Notes under the pieces: model-generated
What the model was told of the DNA's origin: nothing
Seen by the model: only the letters and a program-made list of their open reading frames with translations
The model's database searches: none
In this document: in pieces, positions 1 through 10,931 of the stretch
Numbering within the stretch: position 1 is the first letter of the stretch
Layout of the letters: every line of letters begins with the position of its first letter
Source: Haliotis asinina
Lineage: Eukaryota; Mollusca; Gastropoda; Lepetellida; Haliotidae
Direction of reading: 5' to 3'
Assembly (NCBI RefSeq): GCF_037392515.1
Contig: NC_090292.1
Coordinates: forward strand, 47,233,747 to 47,297,746
Length of the DNA: 64,000 bases
Translations under genes and position numbers: made by a program

Positions 1-2838
1 CTGACGTGTATATTATTTGTGGATCCTCTACTAGCACACTGACGTGTATATTATTTCTGTATCCTCCACTAGCACACAGACGTGTATATTGTTTGTATAT
101 CCCCCACTAGCACACTGACGTGTATATTATTTGTGCACCCTCTACTAGCACACTGACGTGTATATTATTTGTGTATCCTCTACTAGCACAGTGACGTGTA
201 TATTATTTGTGTATAGTGTACTAGCACACTGACGTGTATATTATTTGTGTATCCTCCAGTAGCACACTGACGTGTATATTATTTGTGTATCCTCCACTAG
301 CACACTGACGTGTATATTATTTGTGCACCCTCTACTAGCACACTGACGTGTATATTATTTGTGGATCCTCTACTAGCACACTGACGTGTATATTATTTCT
401 GTATCCTCCACTAGCACACAGACGTGTATATTGTTTGTATATCCCCCACTAGCACACTGACGTGTATATTATTTGTGCACCCTCTACTAGCACACTGACG
501 TGTATATTATTTGTGTATCCTCTACTAGCACAGTGACGTGTATATTATTTGTGTATCCTCCACTAGCACACTGACGTGTATATTATTTGTGTATCCTCCA
601 CTAGCACACTGACGTGTATATTATTTGTGTATCCTCTACTAGCACACTGACGTGTATATTATTTGTGTATCCTCTACTAGCACACTGACGTGTATATTGT
701 TTGTGTATCCTCCACTAGCACACTGACGTGTATATTATTTGTGTATCCTCCACTAGCACACTGACGTGTATATTATTTGTGTATCCTCTACTAGCACACT
801 GACGTGTATATTATTTCTGTATCCTCCACTAGCACACTAACGTGTATATTGTTTGTGTATCCTCCACTAGCACACTGACGTGTATATTATTTCTGTATCC
901 TCCACTAGCACACAGACGTGTATATTGTTTGTATATCCCCCACTAGCACACTGACGTGTATATTATTTGTGCACCCTCTACTAGCACACTGACGTGTATA
1001 TTATTTGTGGATCCTCTACTAGCACACTGACGTGTATATTATTTCTGTATCCTCCACTAGCACACAGACGTGTATATTGTTTGTATATCCCCCACTAGCA
1101 CACTGACGTGTATATTATTTGTGCACCCTCTACTAGCACACTGACGTGTATATTATTTGTGTATCCTCTACTAGCACAGTGACGTGTATATTATTTGTGT
1201 ATCCTCCACTAGCACACTGACGTGTATATTATTTGTGTATCCTCCACTAGCACACTGACGTGTATATTATTTGTGTATCCTCTACTAGCACACTGACGTG
1301 TATATTATTTGTGTATCCTCTACTAGCACACTGACGTGTATATTATTTCTGTATCCTCCACTAGCACACTAACGTGTATATTGTTTGTGTATCCTCCACT
1401 AGCACACTGACGTGTATATTATTTGTGTATAGTCTACTAGCACACTGACGTGTATATTATTTGTGTATCCTCCACTAGCACACTGACGTGTATATTATTT
1501 GTGTATCCTCCACTAGCACACTGACGTGTATATTATTTGTGCACCCTCTACTAGCACACTGACGTGTATATTATTTGTGGATCCTCTACTAGCACACTGA
1601 CGTGTATATTATTTCTGTATCCTCCACTAGCACACAGACGTGTATATTGTTTGTATATCCCCCACTAGCACACTGACGTGTATATTATTTGTGCACCCTC
1701 TACTAGCACACTGACGTGTATATTATTTGTGTATCCTCTACTAGCACAGTGACGTGTATATTATTTGTGTATCCTCCACTAGCACACTGACGTGTATATT
1801 ATTTGTGTATCCTCCACTAGCACACTGACGTGTATATTATTTGTGTATCCTCTACTAGCACACTGACGTGTATATTATTTGTGCACCCTCTACTAGCACA
1901 CTGACGTGTATATTATTTGTGTATCCTCCACTAGCACACTGACGTGTATATTATTTGTGTATCCTCCACTAGCACACTGACGTGTATATTATTTGTGTAT
2001 CCTCCACTAGCACACTGACGTGTATATTATTTGTGTATCCTCCACTAGCACACTGACGTGTATATTATTTGTGCACCCTCTACTAGCACACTGACGTGTA
2101 TATTATTTGTGGATCCTCTACTAGCACACTGACGTGTATATTATTTCTGTATCCTCCACTAGCACACAGACGTGTATATTGTTTGTATATCCCCCACTAG
2201 CACACTGACGTGTATATTATTTGTGCACCCTCTACTAGCACACTGACGTGTATATTATTTGTGTATCCTCTACTAGCACAGTGACGTGTATATTATTTGT
2301 GTATCCTCCACTAGCACACTGACGTGTATATTATTTGTGTATCCTCCACTAGCACACTGACGTGTATATTATTTGTGTATCCTCCACTAGCACACTGACG
2401 TGTATATTATTTGTGTATCCTGCACTAGCACACTGACGTGTATATTATTTGTGTATCCTCTACTAGCACACTGACGTGTATATTATTTGTGTATCCTCCA
2501 CTAGCACACTGACGTGTATATTATTTGTGTATCCTCCACTAGCACACGGACGTGTATATTATTTGTGTATCCTCCACTAGCACACAGACGTGTATATTAT
2601 TTGTGTATCCTCCACTAGCACACTGACGTGTGTATTATTTGTGCACCCTCTACTAGCACACTAACGTGTATATTATTTGTGTATCCTCCACTAGCACACT
2701 GACGTGTATATTATTTGTGTATCCTCTACTAGCACACTGACGTGTATATTATTTGTGTATCCTCTACTAGCACAGTGACGTGTATATTATTTGTGTATCC
2801 TGCCCTAGCACACTGACGTGTATATTATTTGTGTATCC
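1..2838. repeat. 38-bp tandem satellite array with higher-order structure
   Basis: About 74.7 copies of a 38-bp unit built around CACTGACGTGTATATTATTT are joined without indels. The unit is AT-rich and contains TGACGT. Single-base variants (GTGGATCC, GCACCC, TTGTATATCCCCC, CAGTGACG, AACGTG) recur in a fixed order. The GGATCC variant sits at 21, 363, 1009, 1579 and 2111, so its spacings are 9, 17, 15 and 14 units. That shows a multi-unit higher-order repeat that has expanded and contracted in whole units. The array runs off the left edge of the window. No open coding potential is apparent. Confidence 0.97.
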
Positions 2839-2854
2839 TTTTCTTGATTATTTT

Positions 2855-3106
2855 GAGTGAGTGAGTTAGAATTAAACGTCACATCGGCAATATCTCAGCC
2901 TTATCGTGAGGAGTACATTTACATGAAAAATGTGCATGTGGTAAAATCTGTCAGTGAAGGACAATAAAATAACTACAATATCACAATTTCAATTAAATCT
3001 AGCATGGAAAGTTAAAACTGATATCACTATTTAGACAATACAATATAAAAGCAGTCTATTGATCGCCAACAACAGAAGGTAGATCACCACACTAGGGACC
3101 ATGGGG
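2855..3106 (-). mobile_element. 3' tail fragment of the I-like LINE
   Basis: On the minus strand this reads as the last 250 bp of the LINE 3' UTR: the block around the 'ccatggtccct' motif, then the TGTCCTTCACTGACAG motif, the terminal hairpin and a short (TCAC)n end. It adjoins the satellite closely and stops where the longer copies continue with GTAAGTCC. It is a heavily 5'-truncated insertion or a remnant of a longer copy. Confidence 0.85.
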
Positions 3107-3799
3107 TGCTTATTTTGAAGGTGTGCGGTCCGAAGGTAATTCCCCGACAACAATTTTTCTAGGCCACATATAAACCCTAAAAAGGTTACTGTAAGGCCAA
3201 GATTATTATAATACCCCGGATACTTTCGTTGCTCAGATGTATACGTATAGTGAGTGAGTGAGTGAGTAAATATTTATCGTCGTATTGGCAATATTTCATC
3301 ATATCGTGACGGGAACATAACACTGAAATGAAATATATGTGTAGTATAAAAAACTGTCGACAAAGGACAGTAAAAACACTGGAATATCACAGATATGAAC
3401 ATAAAAACCGCATGAAAAACTAAAACATCGTAATTAAAGAAGACAATACATTATAAAACACGGGCTATAGATCGCCAAGAACAGAAGGTAGATCACCATA
3501 CTAGGGACCACGGGGACTTACAGTACCTTTGCTACCTGCATGGACCCTAGCTGGATTTACACGATCCCTTCAGCTGCTGGCGAGTGTACGAAATGCTAGC
3601 CAAAACTAAAATGGCAAGAATACTACGATTAAAAACCTGGTAAACATAAATTTACCTCTTCAAATCTGGACTGACAACCCAAGTAAGTGTAACCTATATA
3701 CGGTTTTATTTCATGTAATTTATTGACGGCTACCTGGGTGTCCCACTTCTTCTGCATCAAATCACGGATGTAAGTTCTAAAGATAGCTTTATAATCGGT

Positions 3800-4528
3800 T
3801 TATGGAAGAAGGAGTGGAGTCACAGATTTGTTGAGTGCTGCCTTGGCAGCAAGATCGACCATTGCGTTACCGGAAATGCCAGCGTGGCTGGGTAACCAAC
3901 AGAAGATAATGTCGTACTGGCCAGTAGCAAGATCATTATACAATTCAATAATTTCTATTAAAAGTGGACGTTTACAAGAAATATTTTTAATAGCCTGAAG
4001 GCAAGAAAGAGAGTCTGAATAGAGTATATACTGTTTATGTTTAGGGTGTCTTTGAATATATTTAAGAGCCGTTAATATGGCGTTAGCTTCTGCTGTAAAA
4101 ATAGAACTGTTGTCTGGTAATCTAGAAGATATTATTCTGGATCCAATGACAGCGGCACAAGCCACAGCGCCACCATCCTTGGACCCATCTGTAAATAAGG
4201 ATTTATAATTGCTATATTTATGTTTTAGTTCATTATATTCTTGTTTATGTTGTAATTCATTAGTTTCTGATTTTTTAAAAGTCGTTAATGTTAGGTCAAC
4301 TTGTAGCCTAACCAACTGCCAAGGAGGAGAAGAAAGAAGACGGGAAGGAGCTATGTTTTCCAGCTCAATGCTGGCAGCAGAAAGAAAGGGTTTAATTCTA
4401 TGTCCTAGAGGCGGAACAAGAGAAGACTTTTTGTTGTATAAATCCTCATAAAGGGGATTGAAAACCCAGTTGTATGCAGGGTTAGATTCATTAGAGTATA
4501 ATTTAGTGATGTACTGTAAAGCAGGCAC
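3800..4528 (-). pseudogene. ORF2 fragment of LINE A: RNase H domain
   Basis: This 242-codon open stretch carries an intact-looking type I RNase H. LFTDGSKDGG has the first Asp, FTAEANAI the Glu, LYSDSLSCLQ the second Asp, and HAGISGNAMVDLAAK the last Asp. The domain would remove the RNA strand during retrotransposition. It is in a different frame from the RT fragment upstream, and the C-terminal CCHC knuckle present in E is deleted, so no functional ORF2 can be made. Confidence 0.88.
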
Positions 4529-4868
4529 TGCTGAAGAGATGGTTCATCAGCCTCAACGTAGAGACTGTCAATAGGTGAAGTTCTAAAAGACCTAAGACAA
4601 AGTCTTAGACCTTGATATTGGACAGAATCTAATAGTTTTAAGTTGCTTTTGCAGGCTCCACCATATACAATTGAGCCACAATCAAGTTTAGAACGCACGA
4701 GAGATCGATAGAGATGGAGAAACGTAGCTTGATCCCCTCCCCATTTAGAATTTGAAACCACATTCAACAAGTCAAGTGCTTTCAGGCATTTACTCTTAAG
4801 TGATTTAATATGCGGTAAAAACGTTAAGTGTGAATCAAAGATTCGACCCAAGAACTTAGCTTCCTTAA
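4529..4868 (-). pseudogene. ORF2 fragment of LINE A: end of reverse transcriptase and linker
   Basis: The translation contains the post-catalytic part of the LINE RT: the FLGRIFDSHLTFLPHIKSLK stretch, then NSKWGGDQATFLHLYRSLVRSKLDCGSIVYGGA and the RTSPIDSLYVEADEPSL segment, all colinear with copies B, E and F. The catalytic FVDD region lies upstream and is absent. A frameshift near 4529 makes the remaining reading nonsense. The RNase H continues in another frame. Confidence 0.85.
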
Positions 4869-6818
4869 AGGTCACATATACTGTAATAGGGTACAAACGC
4901 AAAATCACTTGCTGACATCGTTATAAATGAAACCCAGTCATTGAAACTGCTCGTTTCGATCTTTAATTACCCTAAATCTACCTTTTTGTCAACAGTGCAC
5001 AATTCTCAGCCACAAACGTAATTTGAACCAATCAGAGTGGCGCGTCTGCGTGACGTAATAGTGGGTGTAGAAATGAGGGTCTGTGCAGTATTCATCTAAA
5101 TTTCAGGGGTTAAACTATTTCGTTTGCAGGTTTGTACAAACCTGAAATCACGAAAGCTGTTGAGAAAAATGAAAGCTATATGTTCTCACAATCTACTATC
5201 ATTTAGTTTTGTCTCCTGCTTTGCCTAGTTTTCGAGGTACAACCCTTGTTTTTATAGACGATTCTGTCAAAATCACTTGGTGCCGCTGGGTTGTAATCCG
5301 TGTTAGGTGGTATAAACCTACAAGTTAGTTGCCATCATTCACTTGATGCTCGGTTAATGAATTCATAACAGGTATAATTAGTGGTAACGCCACTTAGATT
5401 ACCCGACGAAGGTCCCCATTTGGCATTTCTTTTGTCTGGATCGATCAAAGGATTAACCGATAACACGCTGATTGATTAATTAGTTTTATGGGGATTTAAA
5501 TGGGGGATTTGTCAAAAGGTAGTGTTGATGTATGTACATTTACTAATCTTTACTGAATTCACTCTGTCATGTCTGTGGCTATGTAAAACAACACCCTTCT
5601 TTGAAGCATTAACCGCCAATACATTGATTGACTGCTGATTATTGGCTAACTAAATAACGTTTTAAAAAGAATGACGCACATTGTGCAATTAGTTGCCAGG
5701 TGTGCTATCTTGGGTAACCAATACAGCAATGTGAAAAACCTGAAACGATACATCACGTTTTCGTATATTAGACTCTTAGAAGACACATCACTTGGGAAAT
5801 CTGCAGATGAATTATATATCACTTGTTTTTGTGGATATTGATGGATACATTCCTTCAAGAAGGTAATAGCCCGACATTGCTCCTATAACTTTAATTTTAA
5901 TATTTGCATTTTTGTTTTTAATAAGTTGTCGTAGCTTTCAACAGAATCATTGTTTCCGTCGTGAAGTGTAATGATGCAGACGACATACACTAGGTCGTGC
6001 GTTCGAATTATGATTCATATAGGAAAACTATGAAATGTCTTCATATTACATTCCTGCTATACATTCGCAGATCGCTTCTTTTTATTAAGTTTCAAAATGC
6101 ATGCAAGTATGATTATAAAGTAATTAGGATTATAAGACCAAGTATATAGACGTATATTGACAAGTGTCAACCATACTGGTGAGTGAACGTTACAAACCAA
6201 GTAAATTTAGCAAGTGAAGAAATTTATCGTGCAGTATTTTCACTTCGACCCCGACCTCGCTTAGGTTATGTTACAGGTTGTGTCATGCAAACTCCTTTTG
6301 GCAATGATTCAAATACATATATGAACGTAGTTTTGATTTTCTAACTTGCTGAGAACAAACCATACATAATCTCATTCATTCAAATGGATTTGACTTCACG
6401 ATTTTCAAAAATGGCGGCGCCCTGTCTTGGGATGAATGCTATTTAAGTTTGTTTTCACCGAGTTACAAAATCAAAATTACTTTCTACTGGTAGTAAAATA
6501 TGTATGTTCTTGATGGACATTAGGATTTTACATGACACTGCTTATAACATAACGATTTCACTCTTGGAATAGGTCAATATACGGGGTCGATATGATATTA
6601 TTTACGATAATATTGTCACTTCGACCACAACCTCGTTTCCGAGGAAGAAAGCGTTATATCCATGCAAAATCCTTTTGGTCAGCAATATGTAGTAAGCAGT
6701 CTTGATTTTATAAACTCGATGAAACTTGAACTTCATTTTCTATCCTGGAAGCGTGGTAGGGGGCGAACCATCCGATTGAGTATATACCACAGGCTTCCAC
6801 AAAGCTCACTTCGCACAC
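4869..6818. other. Non-coding stretch with a diverged direct duplication
   Basis: No convincing gene was found. The only longer open stretch (minus strand, 5646-5858, 70 codons) has no recognisable motif. Two segments about 376 bp apart (around 6230-6350 and 6605-6720) are related. Both contain CACTTCGACC, then an AACCTCG/GACCTCG block, then CATGCAAA(C/A)TCCTTTTGG, then a TTGATTTT block. This is a decayed tandem duplication lying immediately 5' of LINE B. Confidence 0.55.
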
Positions 6819-6822
6819 TTGC

Positions 6823-6841
6823 TGGTCGTAAGAGGCGACCA
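6823..6841 (+). promoter_or_regulatory. Conserved 5' UTR hairpin of LINE B
   Basis: TGGTCG-TAAGAGG-CGACCA can form a 6-bp stem with a 7-nt loop near the 5' end of the element. Copy E has the identical hairpin at 28806-28824. Copy C (17891-17909) has TGGTCGC-AAGGA-GCGACCA, where paired changes lengthen the stem. A structural role in the 5' leader (ribonucleoprotein packaging, translation or promoter function) is inference. Confidence 0.5.
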
Positions 6842-7389
6842 AATTGGGCAGCCTGTTGGCCGTGGGTTGCGTCCCGTGTCGGTGGAGGAAGGGATCCTGG
6901 TGGTTGAGGGCAATGGGAGCTTGAAACCGCGTTCCTGTTGCTCAACACACCACTTTGGCCCCGACTTCACCTAGACGGGTGGTAGAACTGGCCCGGTTCT
7001 ATCAATCGGCTGGTCACGCCATGCCCTGTGCGTAGATAATATTGTTTGCACACTCGCTCACTATTTGGGTCTTGGCCATTTCGACCTCTCGTTTCCAAAT
7101 TATTGATATATTTATTGCCTAGAGTCCTATGCCAGAAGGCGGTGGCTCATGGGCCAATCTGGTAATGTTGACCGCTGAATACTGTCTCTCTATGAATAAT
7201 TGTTATGGGCAGAACCAGCCTAGCAATTAATTTATTAGACTAAGATGGCTATTCAAGTCATATTTACTGGAGTATAGCATCCCCATATCCCTGGTGTTTG
7301 CATCTGGATATCCGGTGCACTTTAACACTGTCCTTGTTGACACTCGGTGGCGGGTGGGGAGTGGGGATGTCGAATACTACTTACTAACC

Positions 7390-8469
7390 ATGTCACAGCA
7401 CACTTCTGGTTCCATTCGAAATGAAAAAAAGAGACGCCTGGATTTTGATCATACACATGAACATGTTTCCCAAAACACAGACTCATGGGCTCGATTCCGA
7501 GTTATTGAAGCGTCTGACCATGAACCAATTAAATTGAATCCATTTGCCATATCCAAAGCAATTCAAGGAATATGTGGTGAAGTTAAGAATGTTTCTCGTC
7601 TGCGTGGCGGTTCCCTTCTGGTTGAATGTGCACGGAGGCAGCAGTCTTTGAATCTATTGTCAGTTACTAAATTCGCCAATGTTGATGTTGCTGTGTCTGT
7701 GCACAGGACATTGAACTCTTGCCGTGGCATTGTCCGGGACAGAGCTCACTGCCTCCTTGACATGTCTGAACAGGAAATTGCAGCTGAACTTGAAAGTCAA
7801 GGTGTCACATCAGTCAAACGTTTCTCCACAAAACAAGATGGGATCATCAGGAAAACAAATACTTATCTGTTCACTTTTTCCCAGTCAACACTTCCTCAGT
7901 TTATCAAAGCTGGTTATTTTAATATCGGAGTGGAGATGTACATCCCAAATCCACTTCGATGTTATAATTGTCAACAATTTGGTCACGGCTCACGCTCCTG
8001 TTCGAACTCTATGGTATGTCACCGTTGCAGTGGCAACCATGATGGATCAGACTGTGAAAATGATTTTCACTGTTCAAATTGTGGTGACAAACATATGGCC
8101 TCCTCAAAACTGTGTCCTCAGTGGCAAAGACAAGCTCAGATTATGAAGATCAAATGTCAGAACAATATTTCATTTGCTGAAGCAAAAAAGTTAGTAACCC
8201 ACCAGTCGACACCTTCTTCAAGCGTCACATATGCAGCTGCTGCAGCACGCCCTGTCGCAGCTGCATCAGTCATGTGCCAGACTGAAATGACATGGATTAG
8301 GTCAGATCAGCCAGTCAACATCAGCACCGTTACTGACGCTTCTACAAAATGCACTTCAGAAACACAGACTCAAAATGAACTTGTTGAGGAGACAGACAGT
8401 CAGTCCGAGCTAACAACTAAGAAACCAGGCACTACTCACATGTCACAGAAAGACAAAAAAAAGACTTAA
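7390..8469 (+). CDS. LINE B ORF1: gag-like RNA-binding protein with zinc knuckles
   Basis: The start was chosen at the ATG of ACCATGTCACAG (7390), which copy E shares. The frame is open further upstream, but only with non-ATG codons. Residues about 30-185 form the conserved pre-knuckle region (SWARFRVIEASD, LNPFAISKAIQGI, RGIVRDRAHCLLDM). Three zinc knuckles follow at about 190-242: CYNCQQFGHGSRSC (CX2CX4HX4C), CHRCSGNHDGSDC and CSNCGDKHMASSKLC. The protein is expected to coat LINE RNA. One extra A in the run at about 8455-8462 (8 A, against 7 in E) truncates the C-terminus as KKKT. Without it the frame would continue to the TGA at 8624-8626, overlapping the ORF2 start region. Confidence 0.9.
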   Translation: MSQHTSGSIRNEKKRRLDFDHTHEHVSQNTDSWARFRVIEASDHEPIKLNPFAISKAIQGICGEVKNVSRLRGGSLLVECARRQQSLNLLSVTKFANVDVAVSVHRTLNSCRGIVRDRAHCLLDMSEQEIAAELESQGVTSVKRFSTKQDGIIRKTNTYLFTFSQSTLPQFIKAGYFNIGVEMYIPNPLRCYNCQQFGHGSRSCSNSMVCHRCSGNHDGSDCENDFHCSNCGDKHMASSKLCPQWQRQAQIMKIKCQNNISFAEAKKLVTHQSTPSSSVTYAAAAARPVAAASVMCQTEMTWIRSDQPVNISTVTDASTKCTSETQTQNELVEETDSQSELTTKKPGTTHMSQKDKKKT

Positions 8470-8622
8470 AAAACAGCAAAAGGCCAGGTCCCCTATTCCT
8501 TCGGAGGTACCTGTGCGTAACACTTTTGATCCTTTGGATATGGAGGTTACTCCTTCTACAAAGGATAACAGGAGGGATCTCTCTTCCTCCCGTTTACGAG
8601 AGCGATCGCCTATTGAACCACC

Positions 8623-10476
8623 GTGATTCGATCGCCGAACTTGATGCAGTGGAACTGCAGAGGACTTAGGAAAAATTACAATGAGATTCTTTTGTTAATA
8701 CAGGATTTTAAGCCGTCAGCAATATGTCTCCAGGAGACATATCTAAAACATAACGATGTTTTTAACTTACGACAACACATTGGCTACCATTCATTTTCTC
8801 CTGAAGGGGGCAAAGCAACTGGAGGATGTAGTGTCTTCGTCAGACAGGACATCATTCACAGTGCTATTCAGCTGAATACTCCTCTTCAAGCTGTTGCAGT
8901 CCGACTTACCTTGCACATTGCTCTTACGTTGTGCTCTTTATATGTGCCTCCTTCATCATCTCTTCGACAATCTGACCTTCAATGTTTGTATGATCAACTG
9001 CCAAAACCCTGCATCATCATGGGAGATCTCAATGGGCACAACCCTCTATGGGGTAGTACAAATACGAACAATAAGGGAAAAGTTATTGAAGATTTTATTT
9101 CTGATAATAATTTATGTGTTTGTAATGATGATTCACATACGTATTTGCATCCAGCCACTGGATCATATTCTTCACTTGATCTAGCTCTGACTGAATCAAA
9201 CATTTACAATGAATTTGAATGGTCTGTTCATGATGACCTTTGTGGCAGCGATCACTTCCCTACTGTCCTCAAAGCTGTAAGACCAGATGATAATCCTCCT
9301 TTATCTCGTTGGAATTTTCTGAAAGCAAACTGGCCTTTGTATAAAAAATTATGTGTTGAAAAACTAACACCAGAGCACTTCAGTAATGTAGCAGATCCCA
9401 TCCAGTATTTTTCAGCACAACTGAATGAAATTGCTGATCAAACGATTCCTAAGTCCTCTGCAACTCCTCATATTCGTAAACCATGGTTTACTGACGAATG
9501 CAAACAAGCACGAAAACGTAGGAAGAAAGCCGAAAAATATTTTCGCAGACATCCTACTGTTCATAACTTTAACAATGTAAAAATTACTAGTGCCAAGGCA
9601 CGGCGTACATACAAGCAAAACAAACGCCAATCTTGGAGAAATTATGTATCAAAAATTAATTCACGCACACCCATGTCTAAGGTGTGGAACATGGTTCAGC
9701 GCATAAAAGGCAAAGGCTCAAAATCTGCTGTTCACCATCTTAAAGATGGTGACAAATTGGTAACTAATAAAGTTGATATTGCAAATAGAATTGGCGAAAC
9801 TTTTGCCAAAAATTCTTCCTCGGCAAATTATGTCCCTGAATTTCAGAGATACCAGAAACAACAGGAGAAGATAAAAGCTAATTTTGATTCCGATAACGGT
9901 GAAGACTATAATGAAGTGTTTTCAATGCATGAGCTCCACACTGCTCTGAACCAAGCCCATGATACTGCAGCGGGTGATGACACTATTCATTATCAGCTAC
10001 TGAAACATTTGCCTGAATCATGCCTGGAGACGCTTTTAGATATATTTGACAAAATATGGACGTCTGGGAATTTTCCTCCTTCATGGCGTAATTCAATTAT
10101 CGTGCCAATACCCAAACCTGGCCGGGATCACACGGATCCATCAAATTACAGACCGATTTCTTTAACTAGCTGCGTCTGTAAAACCATGGAACGAATGGTA
10201 AATAACAGATTAATTTGGTATCTGGAAACGAACGACCTCATTACAAATATTCAGTGTGGTTTTCGGAAGAATCGAAGTACTATTGATCATTTAGTACGTT
10301 TAGAATCCTTCGTCAAAAATGCTATTATTACCAAACAACATGCAGTATCTATATTCTTTGATCTAGAAAAAGCATATGATACTACTTGGAAACATGGAAT
10401 TTTAAAAGATTTACATGATTTTGGTTTACGAGGTCGTTTGCCTCTTTTTATATCAGAGTTTTTAACTGACAGGTAA
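8623..10476 (+). pseudogene. LINE B ORF2, first part: APE endonuclease and N-terminal reverse transcriptase
   Basis: The frame opens at 8623 (GTG); the first ATG is at 8643 (MQWNCRGLRKNY). The APE-type endonuclease covers the first 215 residues or so: WNCRG, CLQETYLK (catalytic Glu), GDLNGHNPLWGS and SDHFP (catalytic His). A basic linker follows. The RT begins near residue 480 with PIPKPGRDHTDPSNYRPISL, GFRKNRSTIDHL and FFDLEKAYDT (first catalytic Asp). A nonsense change, CAA to TAA at 10474-10476, stops it after LTDR; copy E has CAA. In the intact element this enzyme nicks target DNA and primes reverse transcription there. Confidence 0.92.
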
Positions 10477-10875
10477 TTTCAAGTCCGAGTAGGTTCTACC
10501 CTGTCTGATCATTACAATCAGGATCAGGGTGTTCCGCAAGGCAGCATTTTGTCTGTGACCTTATTTAGTATCAAGATCAACAGTTTATCCAAGGTTTTAA
10601 ACGATTCAATAGATGGATCACTTTTCGTGGATGATTTTAATATTTCCTGTCGCGGTAAGAATATGCATACTATTGAACGGCAACTGCAATTATGTTTAAA
10701 CAAAATAAATAAATGGTGTCTTGAGAATGGTTTTAAATTTTCTAAGACAAAAACTAATTGCATCCATTTCTGCCGTAAGTATAAACCACATAAGGACCCA
10801 GAATTATTTTTAAATGGCACTCCTATCAAAGTCGTTAAGGAGGCCAAGTTGTTAGGTTTTTCGACTCTCATTTAA
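10477..10875 (+). pseudogene. LINE B ORF2, middle part: reverse transcriptase catalytic core
   Basis: This is the same frame as the upstream part, continuing past the nonsense codon. It holds GVPQGSILSVTLFSIKIN, then GSLFVDDFNISCRG (FVDD, the catalytic pair of Asp), then the KWCLENGFKFSKTKT region. It ends because four bases present in E are missing near 10857, which shifts the frame into a stop at about 10873. Confidence 0.9.
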
Positions 10876-10931
10876 CTTTTCTCCCGCATATCAAATCCCT
10901 GAAAACTAAATGCCTGAAGGCACTTGATCTA

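Larger units (their letters stand above)
3249..4868 (-). mobile_element. LINE copy A, 5'-truncated I-like non-LTR retrotransposon
   Basis: Read on the minus strand, this copy starts abruptly inside ORF2 near the KEAKFLG motif of the RT (4868). It runs through the RT-RNase H linker and RNase H and ends with the (TCAC)n tail at 3249. Compared with copies E and F, sequence is missing near 3655-3660. There the C-terminal reading (cagatttgaagaggt) jumps directly into the 3' UTR (aaatttatgtttacc), removing the zinc-knuckle end of ORF2. A frameshift near 4529 separates the RT and RNase H readings. Dead copy. Confidence 0.9.

Noticed and set aside
1..2838. CRISPR-like regular repeats
   Set aside because: The 38-bp units are directly contiguous, with no unique spacers and no cas genes, in a eukaryotic setting. 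This is a satellite.
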